Origin: Timaviella obliquedivisa GSE-PSE-MK23-08B
GTDB lineage: Bacteria > Cyanobacteriota > Cyanobacteriia > Elainellales > Elainellaceae
DNA: 64,000 bases
Direction: 5' to 3'
Assembly: GCA_019358855.1 (NCBI GenBank)
Contig: JAHHII010000005.1
Location: 124,001-188,000, forward strand
Each line of letters opens with the position of its first letter. The first letter of the stretch is position 1. The notes below the pieces were generated by a model that did not search any database, was not told the DNA's origin, and worked only from the letters and a program-made list of their open reading frames with translations. A program made the translations under genes and the position numbers. Below are positions 36,558-45,799 of this stretch, one piece after another.

Positions 36558-37784
36558 ATGACAACCACTTCAATTGAAACTTACGCGCAGCGTCCCACGC
36601 TTTGGTTCTCTCTATGCGCCTTGGCTTCTGTCTCTGGTCTTTTTACCGTGAGTTGGATGATTTATCGAGTGCATTTGCCGGGGCTTTTAACACAAGCAGG
36701 ATTCGTTCCCACGATCGCCCCCACGCTTTTATTAATAGAAGCCCTGATTGCGATCGCCCTTGAACCCCTAGCAGGTTTATTTTCCGATCGACTTCATCGC
36801 TTAAAGGGCACACGGTTCTCACTCATTCTTTTTGGCGCTGTTCTATCGGTTCTGCTATTTGTCGCAATTCCCCTCTTGGCACAAGTTCCTCTGGGTGGAA
36901 TGAATTGGCTAATGCTAGCTGCGTTAGTCAGTTGGGCGATCGCGACAACTCTTTTTCGCAGTCCGGCTTTAGCGTTATTACGTCGCTACGCGCCTGCCCT
37001 ACGATTACCCCAAGCGGCAAGTGTATTAACCTTTGCAGCAGGACTAGCAGGCAGTGCTACACCCTTTGCTAATGACTGGGTAAAAAGTATAGGCGCAATG
37101 CCTGCATTTGCTTTGGGTGCAATTTTGCTCTTGCTTAGCGTTTTGTGGTTACAGAAACAAGAACAATTTCCAGTCACCTTTGAGAACAGTGATCCCTTTA
37201 ATGGCAATCAAGCTAATCAAGCTAGTTCGTCACTTCAGGCTTCACCCATTAATTTAGGGGCAATCTTTGGGTTAGGATTAACGACGGCTCTCAGCCTAAG
37301 GTTGGCGGTTGAATTGCTGCCCAAAGTTTTGAAAGCTCAAGTTCCGGGTGTAACACCGCCAATCTTTGTAGGGATTCTGTTCATCACAATGGCGATCGCC
37401 GCTTTTCCGGCTGGACGGTTTGCTGTGCATAAGGGAAATTCAGTGACCTTGCTCTTGGGCATCATCGCTGCTGCCATTGGATTTGGCTTTATGGGATTAA
37501 TTCAGAGCGCAGGCATGGCGATGCTGCTGGCGATCGGGCTAGGGATTGCCCTCAGCCTTTTAATCAATAGCACCTTACCGTGGACATTAGGATTAATTCC
37601 TCCCCATTTGACAGGGTTGGGGATAGGTCTATTTTTTGGTGGCGGTGCTGCTGCCACAAGTCTATTCATTGGTTGGTTATCACCAAGTTTTTTGTCGCCT
37701 GTCAATGGTATAGCGATCGCCTGGATCACGTTAATGATGGCTGCATTTTGCGTCATTGTGGGGCAGGATCGATCGCCTGAATGA
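36558..37784 (+). CDS. MFS transporter
   Basis: This 408-aa protein has about 12 hydrophobic segments and a cytoplasmic loop near the middle (KQEQFPVTFENSDPFNGNQA, about 200-220). A weak MFS motif A (AGLFSDRLHRLKGTRF) follows the second helix. Its layout resembles PucC/BCH-type and other small-molecule MFS members, but no specific substrate signature was recognised. It is divergent from the Fe-S/FHA/kinase operon and ends 28 bp from the convergent STAND gene. The repeat-bearing intergenic region upstream could couple it to the redox operon. Confidence 0.8.
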   Translation: MTTTSIETYAQRPTLWFSLCALASVSGLFTVSWMIYRVHLPGLLTQAGFVPTIAPTLLLIEALIAIALEPLAGLFSDRLHRLKGTRFSLILFGAVLSVLLFVAIPLLAQVPLGGMNWLMLAALVSWAIATTLFRSPALALLRRYAPALRLPQAASVLTFAAGLAGSATPFANDWVKSIGAMPAFALGAILLLLSVLWLQKQEQFPVTFENSDPFNGNQANQASSSLQASPINLGAIFGLGLTTALSLRLAVELLPKVLKAQVPGVTPPIFVGILFITMAIAAFPAGRFAVHKGNSVTLLLGIIAAAIGFGFMGLIQSAGMAMLLAIGLGIALSLLINSTLPWTLGLIPPHLTGLGIGLFFGGGAAATSLFIGWLSPSFLSPVNGIAIAWITLMMAAFCVIVGQDRSPE

Positions 37785-37812
37785 TTAACTCGACTTATAT
37801 TATGAGAACTCC

Positions 37813-40800
37813 TCAGTCATCTTCCTCAAAGGCACCGAGAGACTTTAGTGCCGCTTTTTGTGCCTCTGTGAGTCCGGTAACACCTGTAATATTTAAGCCC
37901 TCATAGGGGCGATCGGCACGCCAGGTTTGCAAACAATTTCCGGTGGGTAAGTCCCAAAGTTTAATCGTTTCATCGGCGCTACCGCTGACTAGCGTTTGTC
38001 CATCAGGGCTAAAGCTGATGGACTCCACCCCTTTTCCGTGCCCTTGCAAGGTTTGCAAACAGGTTCCGGTCGGCAAATCCCAAAGTTTAATGGTCATATC
38101 AGTGCTGCCACTGGCAAGCCAAACTCCATCAGGGCTAAAGGCAAGAGTTTGAACCCAACCGGTATGTCCTGTTAACACCTGTAAGCATTCACCTGTGAAC
38201 GCATTCCAGAGACGAATGGTTTGGTCATCGCTGCCGCTTGCGATTAAATTTTGTGATGACTCTTTACCCAATTTTTTACCAGTTAAGTATGCAACAGTGA
38301 GAACAAAGCGATCGTGCCCTGATAACACCCGCAGGCATTCGCCCGTTGAAGTTTCCCAAAGGCGAACTGTCTGATCTTCGCTGCCCGTGATCAGCTGCTG
38401 TCCGTCGGGACTGAAGGCGATTCCGTACACCCGCTGATGGTGTCCTTGCAGCGTTCGTAGTCGAGAGACGGAGGATGACGATCGCTGCTCACTCAATTTC
38501 TCACCCAGCGGCTGAGGGTAGAGGGATGTGACATCCCAAAGTTTGACCGTATTATCATTGCTGTTAGTGGCTAAGAGATTTCCTTGAGGACTAAACAAGA
38601 CCCGACGTACTTGTCCCGATCGCTCTTGTAATACCTTTAAACAGCGCCCCGTATTAACGTTCCAAAGGCGAATGGTTTGATCATCGCCACCGCTTGCCAT
38701 TAACTGCCCAACCGGACTAAATGCCACTGACCAAGCTCGCCCTTCATGCCCAATCATTTCTTGGCAAGCAATGGACTGAGAACGGGTCTGAGTAGAGGCG
38801 ATCGCTTGAGATAAGATCGCTTGAGATGAAATTGCCTGTGGCACCTGCCATAGGCGCACAATGCCATCTTCGCTAGCACTGGCAATTTGATTACCTGCTG
38901 GGCTGAATGCCACTGACCAAACCAGATTTTTATAGCCTTGAAAAGTTTTAATACAGCGTCCAGTTTCAATGTCCCAAAGCTTAATGGTCTGATCATCGCT
39001 GCCGCTCGCTAACATGCGTCCATCGGGGCTAAATGCCACTGACCAGACTTTGCTCGTGTGTCCTGGGTATGTACTAAGACATTCTCCCGTTAATGGATGC
39101 CAAAGGCGGATTAACTGATCATCGCCTGCCGTGGCTAAGCAGTAGCTGGAGGACGTTTCAGATGAGGATTCCATAGGGTGAAATGCCACCGACCAAAGGC
39201 GGCGATCGCCCTCAAAACTTTGGATCAAAGCTCCCGTACCGCCGTCCCAAATCCGTACCTTGCCATCATCACCACTACTCGCTAGCAGGGCACCATCGGG
39301 GCTAAATGCCAGGGTACGAATTCGCTGTTGATGTCCTTCCAAAATCGCAGAGCAATCACCGTTCTCCAAATCCCAAAACCGTACTGTTTGATCTTCTCCT
39401 CCTGTTGCCAACAGAGGTAAATGGGGATGAAAAGCGATCGCGCAGACTCCTCCTTGGTGACCCGTTAACACCTGCAAGCAATCCCCTGTTTCTGCATCCC
39501 ATAACCGAACAGTGCGGTCTTCGCTGACACTGCCCACCACGTTACCTAAGGGACTAAACGCCACCGCCCAAACCCAGTTGCTATGCCCCCGAAAGTCCTG
39601 ATAACATTGACCACTGCTCACGTCCCAAGCGCGAATCACCCGGTCTTCGCCACTGCTGATAAACGTTTGGCTATTAGGACTAAAAGCGATAGACTTGACC
39701 CAGGCAGTATGTTCACGCCCTACGAAAACTTGTGTTCCATCCTGAGTTCGCCAAAGATGAATTTCACCATCTCCATCGCTAGTTGCAAACCATTCTCCAC
39801 TTGGGCTAAATGCCACTGCTAAAATATTACCTAAGGTTTGAGCAAACACCGATCGCGATAAATCTGCTGCTGTAACATTGACATGTTTAAGCTTGGTATC
39901 TTGAAGATAAGCTTGCCAAAGAGACAGCCTAGAAAAATCATAGCCCGTCAAATCTATTCCCAGTTGTCGAAAGAGATTAAGTAAGTTTCCTCCAGCATAG
40001 CCAGGAGTATTCTCTATCTCAATCTGGATCGCTGTTAATCGCTCCGTTAATTTCTGTTGTGTTGCAGCCCCTCGCCATTCTGTCTTTAGTCTTTCTAGCA
40101 GAGGTTCTACAATCATACGTATCTGTTGACTGCGGATGTAATCCTTGGTCGTTGCCTTTAAAAGAGCATGGGACTGAAATAATCCGTGTAGTTCCGATGT
40201 TCTTAACTCCTGCTCAACCTGTTCAATCAACCGATCCGTCACATATTCCATGACGACAGGTTGCTGGGTATAGGTATCAATGTTCCTCTCAGTTAACGAT
40301 CGCCGTCTCAACGAACTCATTGCATCCATCAGCTTAGCTTTAGGAATTGCTGTTACCAGATCAGCTTGTAAGTCAGTAAAGGCAAGGGGTTCACGGGCGA
40401 TCGCCAGCCAATACATAATGTCCTGCTCTAATTTAGAAAGGCGATCAAACTGTTGTTGCAATAAAGTCCGAATATCATCAAAAATGATCGTCCCTTGTGC
40501 CAGAAACTCGGTGATGTTGCCCTCAAATAATTCTTGAATAGTGGTAGCAACAATTTTAAGGGCTAGAGGATTACCTCCATAGTGATCACTCAAGGCTTGC
40601 CAATCGACCGATGTGCCTACAAAGTGCCCTTTAGTTTGCAGAATCGCTTTGCTATCGTTTCCAGTCAAGCCGCTTAACCGGAGCGATCGCACAGGTAAAT
40701 TTTCTCCTTCCAAAACCGTTAATTCTTTTGGGTTCTCGCGGCTCGTTAAAACGAGGCAGCTTTGATGAGGAGTTTGAGCAATCCGTCTAAACAATTCACG

Positions 40801-41586
40801 ATAGTCCTCATATTCACTCTGGTAATCTCCTGAATATTTGCCACCCTGGAGAATTGTTTCTACGTTGTCAAGTACTACCAAACACCGCTGCGTTCGTAGA
40901 TATTCCATTAAGCGCGCAATTCGACCTGCTACATCTGGCGGTAAGTCATTTTCCTGGACGCGATCGCCCGACAACACGCGAATTAAATCAGCAAGCAGGC
41001 TCTCAATCCTCGGCGCATTTCGCAGTGTCCGCCATATTATCATCTTAACCGGGGTTGCTGCCGCCCCAATTTCTTCAGTAAGGCGAACCGACAACGAGGT
41101 CTTACCAATGCCACCAATTCCTAGCAGAGATATCGAACGACACTGATCCTGTAAAATCCAGCGTTGTAGCAGTTCCAGTTCATCAGTGCGTCCATAGAAG
41201 CTAGAGACATCGATCGCTTCTCCCCAGTCGATTAGAGTCTGGTGTGGTGTAGGAGCGGGAGAAGAGGATGTAGGCGATGGCAGCGGTGGCTCTGCTAGAG
41301 AGATGGGGTGCGACCCTTGCGGTATCTGCGAAGCAGCGCGCCGATATCGTTCTACGACAGTGTGAATATTACTTTTACTCACTTTTTGCCCCAAGGCTTC
41401 AGAGAGTAATTGCCACATTTTTGCCCCTAGATCTTTGATATAGCCTTCGTCATACCCCATGCTTTCCGACATCGCAGCATAGGTTTCGCCATTCCAACAA
41501 TGACGAAAAATCTGTTCCTGAAGATCGTTAAAATATTGTTGCTGTAATAAAGTCTCCAGTAGTGTTAGTGCTTCTTCTAGGGGCAT
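37813..41586 (-). CDS. STAND protein: HTH, NB-ARC ATPase and 14 WD40 repeats
   Basis: This is a 1257-aa signalling protein. Residues 1-83 are a helical HTH-like domain ([20 protein letters not shown]), the same as in the AAA protein at 20885. After a Pro/Ser-rich linker comes an NB-ARC-type NTPase with P-loop [10 protein letters not shown] (155-164), the strand [13 protein letters not shown] and the LTSREN sensor. Helical modules follow, and from about residue 590 there are 14 WD40 repeats, enough for two seven-bladed propellers. Such proteins act as nucleotide-gated switches that assemble on ligand binding; here no effector domain is obvious other than the N-terminal domain, which may recruit a partner. 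No mobile defence genes are nearby. Confidence 0.9.
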   Translation of the reverse strand: MPLEEALTLLETLLQQQYFNDLQEQIFRHCWNGETYAAMSESMGYDEGYIKDLGAKMWQLLSEALGQKVSKSNIHTVVERYRRAASQIPQGSHPISLAEPPLPSPTSSSPAPTPHQTLIDWGEAIDVSSFYGRTDELELLQRWILQDQCRSISLLGIGGIGKTSLSVRLTEEIGAAATPVKMIIWRTLRNAPRIESLLADLIRVLSGDRVQENDLPPDVAGRIARLMEYLRTQRCLVVLDNVETILQGGKYSGDYQSEYEDYRELFRRIAQTPHQSCLVLTSRENPKELTVLEGENLPVRSLRLSGLTGNDSKAILQTKGHFVGTSVDWQALSDHYGGNPLALKIVATTIQELFEGNITEFLAQGTIIFDDIRTLLQQQFDRLSKLEQDIMYWLAIAREPLAFTDLQADLVTAIPKAKLMDAMSSLRRRSLTERNIDTYTQQPVVMEYVTDRLIEQVEQELRTSELHGLFQSHALLKATTKDYIRSQQIRMIVEPLLERLKTEWRGAATQQKLTERLTAIQIEIENTPGYAGGNLLNLFRQLGIDLTGYDFSRLSLWQAYLQDTKLKHVNVTAADLSRSVFAQTLGNILAVAFSPSGEWFATSDGDGEIHLWRTQDGTQVFVGREHTAWVKSIAFSPNSQTFISSGEDRVIRAWDVSSGQCYQDFRGHSNWVWAVAFSPLGNVVGSVSEDRTVRLWDAETGDCLQVLTGHQGGVCAIAFHPHLPLLATGGEDQTVRFWDLENGDCSAILEGHQQRIRTLAFSPDGALLASSGDDGKVRIWDGGTGALIQSFEGDRRLWSVAFHPMESSSETSSSYCLATAGDDQLIRLWHPLTGECLSTYPGHTSKVWSVAFSPDGRMLASGSDDQTIKLWDIETGRCIKTFQGYKNLVWSVAFSPAGNQIASASEDGIVRLWQVPQAISSQAILSQAIASTQTRSQSIACQEMIGHEGRAWSVAFSPVGQLMASGGDDQTIRLWNVNTGRCLKVLQERSGQVRRVLFSPQGNLLATNSNDNTVKLWDVTSLYPQPLGEKLSEQRSSSSVSRLRTLQGHHQRVYGIAFSPDGQQLITGSEDQTVRLWETSTGECLRVLSGHDRFVLTVAYLTGKKLGKESSQNLIASGSDDQTIRLWNAFTGECLQVLTGHTGWVQTLAFSPDGVWLASGSTDMTIKLWDLPTGTCLQTLQGHGKGVESISFSPDGQTLVSGSADETIKLWDLPTGNCLQTWRADRPYEGLNITGVTGLTEAQKAALKSLGAFEEDD

Positions 41587-41702
41587 GGTTCTAGGTTGAT
41601 TAGGAGATCAATCTAGTATATCTGCATAGCTACTCAAGATTGAAGATTTTGGAAAAGTTGCACAGACCTGGCTGACTACTCAATGGTGCATATCTAGATA
41701 CC

Positions 41703-41732
41703 TCAAAGCTCCTTCCTAGGAAGGAGCTTTGA
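41703..41732. terminator. Perfect 30-bp palindrome, hairpin/terminator-like
   Basis: The sequence TCAAAGCTCCTTCCT is followed at once by its exact inverse. It lies one base from the stop codon of the SnoaL-like gene and before the STAND gene, both on the minus strand. It could form a strong hairpin; it lacks a T-run, so terminator function is only likely. Confidence 0.55.
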
Positions 41733-41733
41733 A

Positions 41734-42195
41734 TCAGACTTTATGGGCAGACATAAGATGCAGCGGCTCTGGCTCAGAAATAATGCCAAGCTGTTGCATG
41801 ATAGTCATATCATCTCGAACGACAAAATGTTCTGAGATTTGATGATCTTGCACTCGTAAAATATGAATCTGCGGCTGACAAATTGATTTGCCAGTTGGCG
41901 ATATTTCTAGAAACCCTGGAAAAATTCCTTGATGGGTGCCTGTGAGAGTACAACACATTACCACTTTATCGCCTTCTGCAATCAGATCTTGAATTTGGTG
42001 ATGATGGTCAGGAAATGCGATCGTTAGCGTCTTGATGAACTGTTTCATTGATTCCCGATCTCTAGCCGCGACAGGTGTCGGATCATGGTTAATGAACTCA
42101 GTTTTTACGAGTTCGTCAATCAATTCAACATTACGTCGATTGAACACTTCTTCGTAAAAACGACGCACGATCGCCTTATTGGCTTCCATAGGCAT
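41734..42195 (-). CDS. SnoaL-like polyketide cyclase/ester cyclase family protein
   Basis: This 153-aa protein has the NTF2-like SnoaL fold: NKAIVRRFYEEVFNRRNVEL at the start, FINHDPTP, TIAFPDHHHQIQDLIAEGDK and the strand pair VVMCCTLTGTHQG. The His/Asp pocket pattern (FPDxxxxI, GDKVV) matches the ester cyclase group, but many members are not cyclases and the role is unknown. AAGGAG precedes the ATG. No polyketide genes are adjacent; the neighbours are a STAND protein and an RTX protein. Confidence 0.85.
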   Translation of the reverse strand: MPMEANKAIVRRFYEEVFNRRNVELIDELVKTEFINHDPTPVAARDRESMKQFIKTLTIAFPDHHHQIQDLIAEGDKVVMCCTLTGTHQGIFPGFLEISPTGKSICQPQIHILRVQDHQISEHFVVRDDMTIMQQLGIISEPEPLHLMSAHKV

Positions 42196-42245
42196 CAGAG
42201 TCTCCTTTTGATAATTTTTGTCTGAATTGAGTTGATTACGGCTTA

Positions 42246-43592
42246 TTAAGCTAGAGCAAAATCTGCCGCTGTAAAGTTTGCCTGTTGCGCTGCCGCATTA
42301 AGGTTCGTCAGGTTCGCCTGAACGCTGAAGGCACCCCCATCGCTTAAGTCTTGCGAAAAAACGGCTCGACTAATACCTAAAGTGCTGTTGAAGTAGACAA
42401 ATATACCCTTGTCCGCCTTGATATTATTATTGGCGGCGATCGCTTGCGCAGCCGCACCCGCAGCCGCAAACTGACCTTCCAGAATTAACAAGTTACCATC
42501 CTGTAAGTTGCCAACCTGCCCTTTTTGGAAATTAAACTGGTTAATTCCAAACTGCTGTTTGCTAAACACGAGTTGATCAGTGCTGAACTCAAAGTCAGTA
42601 ACCACATCCGGTTGATTGAGGTTTTGCCCTGGATTACCGCCTGAGAATGGATCAACTAAGAATTGGAATTTATCTTGACCTGCTCCACCGGTTAAGGTAT
42701 CGCCTAATGTACTTGTGGGTGACACCACAATTTTGCCTGTGCCGCCCGTCAGAATATCATTACCTTCGCCACCATTAACCACAACTCGGGTATTGCTGGC
42801 TCTAGCATCTAGAACGTCGTTGCCTGCACCTCCATCAAACTGAATAACCTCTACTCCTGTCCCCATTAAATCATTCACTACAAATGTATCGTTGCCACCC
42901 TCACCGCTGACATCAAACACTTCAGCCGTATCTACAACAAGGTTAAATTGACCAATAGCTTGTCCATCTAATCCAACTCGCTCAAAAAAAGTTTTCCCAG
43001 TAGAGTTCTTACCCAAAACAAAGTTATCTCCTCGAGCAGGCGAACCATTTATCTCAATTGTATCCCGACCTTCATTCCCACTCATGACATCATTGCCTTC
43101 ACCCTCATTCCAAACGAGTGTGTCGTCTCCTAAGCCTCCAATCATGCGATCGTTGCCTGTTCCTCCAATCACAAAGTCGTTTCCATCTCCACCATCAAGA
43201 TAATCATTTCCAGATCCACCACTAACGTTATCATCGCCTGCTTCACCGTAAATTTTATCTCTACCCGAACCTCCATTTAAAGTGTCGTCGCCAGCACCCC
43301 CATAAATTTTGTCATTGCCAGCACCCCCAGAGATATCATCATCCCCTATGCCGCCCGAAAGTTTATCGGCACCAGCACCGCCTACAATCGTATCGCCGCC
43401 GCTGCCACCATCAATGATGTCATTACCTTTGCCGCCATCTGCTTCATCATTGCCCGCACCACAATCAATTTTATCGTTACCCGCACCTGCAATGCAGACA
43501 TCATCACCAGCACCTGCTGAAAAGGTGTCGTTGCCCGGCGTACCATTCCAGATATCCGCAGCTTTTGTGCCTTTGTTTTTTACAGTAGCCAT
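42246..43592 (-). CDS. RTX (hemolysin-type) calcium-binding protein
   Basis: This 448-aa protein is rich in Gly/Asp nonapeptides. An unbroken block at about 18-175 (for example GGAGADKLSGGIGDDDISGG) has about 15 repeats and should form Ca-binding parallel beta-rolls. A second short block lies near 255-300. The C-terminus (DFEFSTDQLVFSKQQFG and an Ala-rich end) matches the usual region with the type I secretion signal. There is no N-terminal signal peptide. Its own exporter is not adjacent; the C39/HlyD pair 2 kb away uses a different leader type. GGAG precedes the ATG, and a strong inverted repeat lies upstream. Confidence 0.88.
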   Translation of the reverse strand: MATVKNKGTKAADIWNGTPGNDTFSAGAGDDVCIAGAGNDKIDCGAGNDEADGGKGNDIIDGGSGGDTIVGGAGADKLSGGIGDDDISGGAGNDKIYGGAGDDTLNGGSGRDKIYGEAGDDNVSGGSGNDYLDGGDGNDFVIGGTGNDRMIGGLGDDTLVWNEGEGNDVMSGNEGRDTIEINGSPARGDNFVLGKNSTGKTFFERVGLDGQAIGQFNLVVDTAEVFDVSGEGGNDTFVVNDLMGTGVEVIQFDGGAGNDVLDARASNTRVVVNGGEGNDILTGGTGKIVVSPTSTLGDTLTGGAGQDKFQFLVDPFSGGNPGQNLNQPDVVTDFEFSTDQLVFSKQQFGINQFNFQKGQVGNLQDGNLLILEGQFAAAGAAAQAIAANNNIKADKGIFVYFNSTLGISRAVFSQDLSDGGAFSVQANLTNLNAAAQQANFTAADFALA

Positions 43593-43671
43593 TTGATTTT
43601 CTCCGTAAGTTCTAAAGATTTAGATTGCTCTTGCAATAAGCACTAACTTACACGGCTTTCTGTTTTTTCCT

Positions 43672-43733
43672 AGTCAGAAAAAGTCGTGAAAAGTCGGAGA
43701 TTCGTGGCAGACTTTTCACGACTTTTTCTGACT
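43672..43733. promoter_or_regulatory. 24-bp perfect inverted repeat with decameric AGTC words
   Basis: AGTCAGAAAAAGTCGTGAAA begins the left arm (43672-43695), and the exact inverse is at 43710-43733, with a 14-nt loop. In each arm AGTC occurs three times at 10-bp spacing. It lies about 80-140 bp upstream of the RTX gene and in the same region as other GTC...AAAAGTC motifs. It could be an operator or a hairpin. The rest of the gap (43593-43962) shows only a short fragment of the dispersed repeat near 43820-43857. Confidence 0.6.
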
Positions 43734-43962
43734 GTACGATCGCTGAGAACTTTTAATTTTTAATGGCAGCGTTGGTCAATAACAGTATAAAACTCCGACT
43801 CCTCTGCCATCTTACAAAAGGGGTTCTAAGCAGATTCATCCTTTCATTCAGCAATGCCAGAACTATTATCATCAGCAATCTGCTATATTGCAGTCAAACT
43901 AAAATGTGTGAGTAATCGAACCCAACTCTGTAGATCGTTAACGATTTTTTTGCGCCCCTAGC

Positions 43963-44274
43963 CTACAGGACATCAGTGCGATGCATTGATTCAATTAACT
44001 CTTCAACCGCTTCATCATCCGAGCATTGCTGCACTTGAGATTTGAACCACTCCATTTCTTTCGCTTCTGTGTCTTGTACCTCGTACACTAGCAATGTTCC
44101 TGCTACCCGCGCTAAGGTAAGTGGTTCATACAAAATGTGATTAAGTAGATCATGAGCATCTTGATATAATCGTTCTGCTACGCTCTGATCCAGCGATTTT
44201 CCCATTTGTAAGGCAATATCTTGCAAGCTTTGCTGAATCGATTGCTGAAGATCTTCTGGAAGAGATGGGTTCAC
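43963..44274 (-). CDS. Small hypothetical protein
   Basis: This 103-aa, mostly helical, acidic protein has a GTG start in this reading and no clear ribosome site; an internal ATG (MGKSLDQSV) would give a protein of about 80 aa. No family was recognised. It has no signal peptide or membrane segment. The sequence is balanced and compositionally gene-like (for example ILYEPLTLARVAGTLLVYEV), and it lies alone between the RTX gene and a fragment of unknown origin. Confidence 0.5.
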   Translation of the reverse strand: MNPSLPEDLQQSIQQSLQDIALQMGKSLDQSVAERLYQDAHDLLNHILYEPLTLARVAGTLLVYEVQDTEAKEMEWFKSQVQQCSDDEAVEELIESMHRTDVL

Positions 44275-44401
44275 GGGGTTAGGGGATACAGAATACAGAT
44301 GTTTAAGAAGTCATTCTAGCTTTTGCTATCTTACTGACGCTAGTTGCGCAGCACCATATTTTACCTCGTTTATAGCTCCGTTGAGCGCATAACTGTCAAA
44401 C

Positions 44402-44722
44402 TTAAATCCGTCGCGCTGCAACATCAATAACAAAGATACGAGAACTGCCTGATGAACCTTGAAGTCGAACTCGAAGCTTATTGAAGATTAGGGTTCCTTG
44501 CAGAGTTGTACCAGCATTCATATCAGAAGAAAAGAGCGATCGTACACCTGGAAAGATATAACTATCTGCAAAGAAATAATTAGGCGCAGACGGAACAGAT
44601 ATATTATTGGGATTTGTCAACGTGCCAGTAATCCAATCGCCGCTAGATTGAAGATGCCAAGATTGTCCTAGAACGGTTTGAAAATTCGAAGAGGCTGAGT
44701 AGACCGCGATCGCGCCTAGCAC
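44402..44722 (-). CDS. Hypothetical protein, possibly a truncated fragment
   Basis: The frame starts at GTG with no ribosome site and stays open for 17 more codons upstream without any ATG/GTG/TTG, ending at a stop. This suggests loss of a true N-terminus. The 106-aa product has beta-rich, Ser/Gly/Asn-rich text (SSGDWITGTLTNPNN, RLQGSSGSSRIFVIDV) like the C-terminal half of a secreted or lipid-binding beta protein. No family was recognised. It could be a pseudogene remnant. Confidence 0.35.
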   Translation of the reverse strand: MLGAIAVYSASSNFQTVLGQSWHLQSSGDWITGTLTNPNNISVPSAPNYFFADSYIFPGVRSLFSSDMNAGTTLQGTLIFNKLRVRLQGSSGSSRIFVIDVAARRI

Positions 44723-44846
44723 TGCATTGCCTAGATCACTGCGGAGTTCTTGATTACATCTAGATAAACAATAGCGAATAGCACGTTAAATTATTGCTTC
44801 TCGTAAATATTCTTTTGGGTATGTCTATTCTTCTCCGTCTTTTTCT

Positions 44847-44863
44847 GACTTTTTCCTACTGTC
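44847..44863. promoter_or_regulatory. Motif copy upstream of the double-glycine precursor gene
   Basis: GACTTTTTCCTACTGTC is the inverse of GACAGTAGGAAAAAGTC, which matches the motif at 18892 (GTCTGTTGGAAAAAGTC) at most positions. It lies about 150 bp before the precursor ATG. Confidence 0.45.
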
Positions 44864-45011
44864 AGAACTGCATGAGTCAAATACATTGTGATCAGGTGAG
44901 GTCATCAGCAAGATATCCAGCGATCGAACTGCAATACCAGATCAGTCACAAAGATATCCCAAGGCTGTACACATTAACCCTCTTATCCTATCACTTAATT
45001 GGAGAAAAATC

Positions 45012-45404
45012 ATGACACATTCTAATCAACTCAATGCGATCGATGAACAACTTTTTACAGAAGTATTGCCTGAACAAGCGGCGATCGTTGAAGGCGGTCT
45101 GCGCGTTCAGCTTCTGCAACTGCGCTGCTTAGAAGCAGGTGGTGGTTCTGACCGAGTATTTGCCACGTTCAATGGTACCGATACCAGCTTTGGTGCAACG
45201 AAGACTATGCGTAAAGGTAGTGTTGCTAACTTTAGTCAAGCTGGCGGTTCAGGTGCTAAGGTTACAGTTCGTCTGCGCGACAAGAGCAATAACAATGCTT
45301 CTCTAGGTAGCTTCGTTGTCTCTGGTATCAACGGCAATTCGCAGAAGCGCACTATCTCAGGGAACGGTTCTCGCTATGAAGTAACATTCACAGCACCGTT
45401 CTAG
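45012..45404 (+). CDS. Double-glycine leader precursor of a small secreted protein
   Basis: This is a 130-aa precursor. Residues 1-29 form a leader: acidic, amphipathic DEQLFTEVLPEQAAIVEGG, ending in Gly28-Gly29, the classic cleavage site of C39 peptidases. The predicted 101-residue cargo is not peptide-like. It is a Gly/Ser/Asn-rich beta protein (DRVFATFNGTDTSFG, AKVTVRLRDKSNN, GSRYEVTFTAP), with the look of a small C2-like or jelly-roll sandwich. The ribosome site GGAG is ideal. The C39-ABC exporter starts about 400 bp downstream and HlyD follows. Leader, exporter and spacing together make export very likely; the role of the cargo is unknown. Confidence 0.82.
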   Translation: MTHSNQLNAIDEQLFTEVLPEQAAIVEGGLRVQLLQLRCLEAGGGSDRVFATFNGTDTSFGATKTMRKGSVANFSQAGGSGAKVTVRLRDKSNNNASLGSFVVSGINGNSQKRTISGNGSRYEVTFTAPF

Positions 45405-45467
45405 TGCTCTGTTGATTTTCTGTTCTGCTGATTTTTAATTGTGGGGTACCACGCAGTTAAATTCTTT

Positions 45468-45630
45468 AGCGTTGCTGAATGGAAGTACGAAAATCTAGTT
45501 CCCCTTCCCTACAAGGGAGGGAGTTAGGGGTTAGGTCAAATTGGCTACGCAGCTAAACAGACCTCTCCCCAACCCCTCTCCTAAAGGAAAGGGGCTTTAA
45601 TTTAGGTTCATACTTTCATTCAGCAGCGCT
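45468..45630. repeat. Dispersed ~163-bp element with terminal inverted repeats (intact copy)
   Basis: The ends are AGCGTTGCTGAATGGAAG and the inverse of AGCGCTGCTGAATGAAAG. Inside, CCTTCCCTACAAGGGAGGG and CCCCTCTCCTAAAGGAAAGG form imperfect hairpins. Related copies are the interrupted one near 20179-20495 and remnants near 2588 and 43820. It lies between the precursor and exporter genes. It is MITE-like, with no coding capacity. Confidence 0.7.
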
Positions 45631-45680
45631 CATACTTCCAATTCAGTCATGTCAATTTTTTGACAGATTAATAACTATTC

Positions 45681-45711
45681 TGTTGTGATCGATCCGTGAT
45701 CGATCACAACA
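45681..45711. promoter_or_regulatory. 13-bp perfect inverted repeat before the exporter
   Basis: TGTTGTGATCGAT (45681-45693) and its exact inverse (45699-45711) flank CCGTG. It is an operator-like palindrome about 90 bp before the C39 exporter ATG. It could also be a transcript hairpin downstream of the precursor gene. The inner GTGATCGATCAC is itself palindromic. Confidence 0.5.
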
Positions 45712-45799
45712 AACTTTCCTATCTGAAGGTAAAGAGAAAGACGACTGGCGTTCAAAAGTCATCTTTACTAGCCCCTGATTAATCCTTTTATTTACCCTT

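Noticed and set aside
37813-41586. Possible anti-phage (Avs/STAND) defence island
   Set aside because: NB-ARC plus WD40 proteins are also common regulators in cyanobacteria; no nuclease, protease or membrane effector and no other defence genes are adjacent.
43309-43596. Pro/Ser-rich plus-strand frame
   Set aside because: Mirror of the RTX Gly/Asp repeats; a composition artefact.
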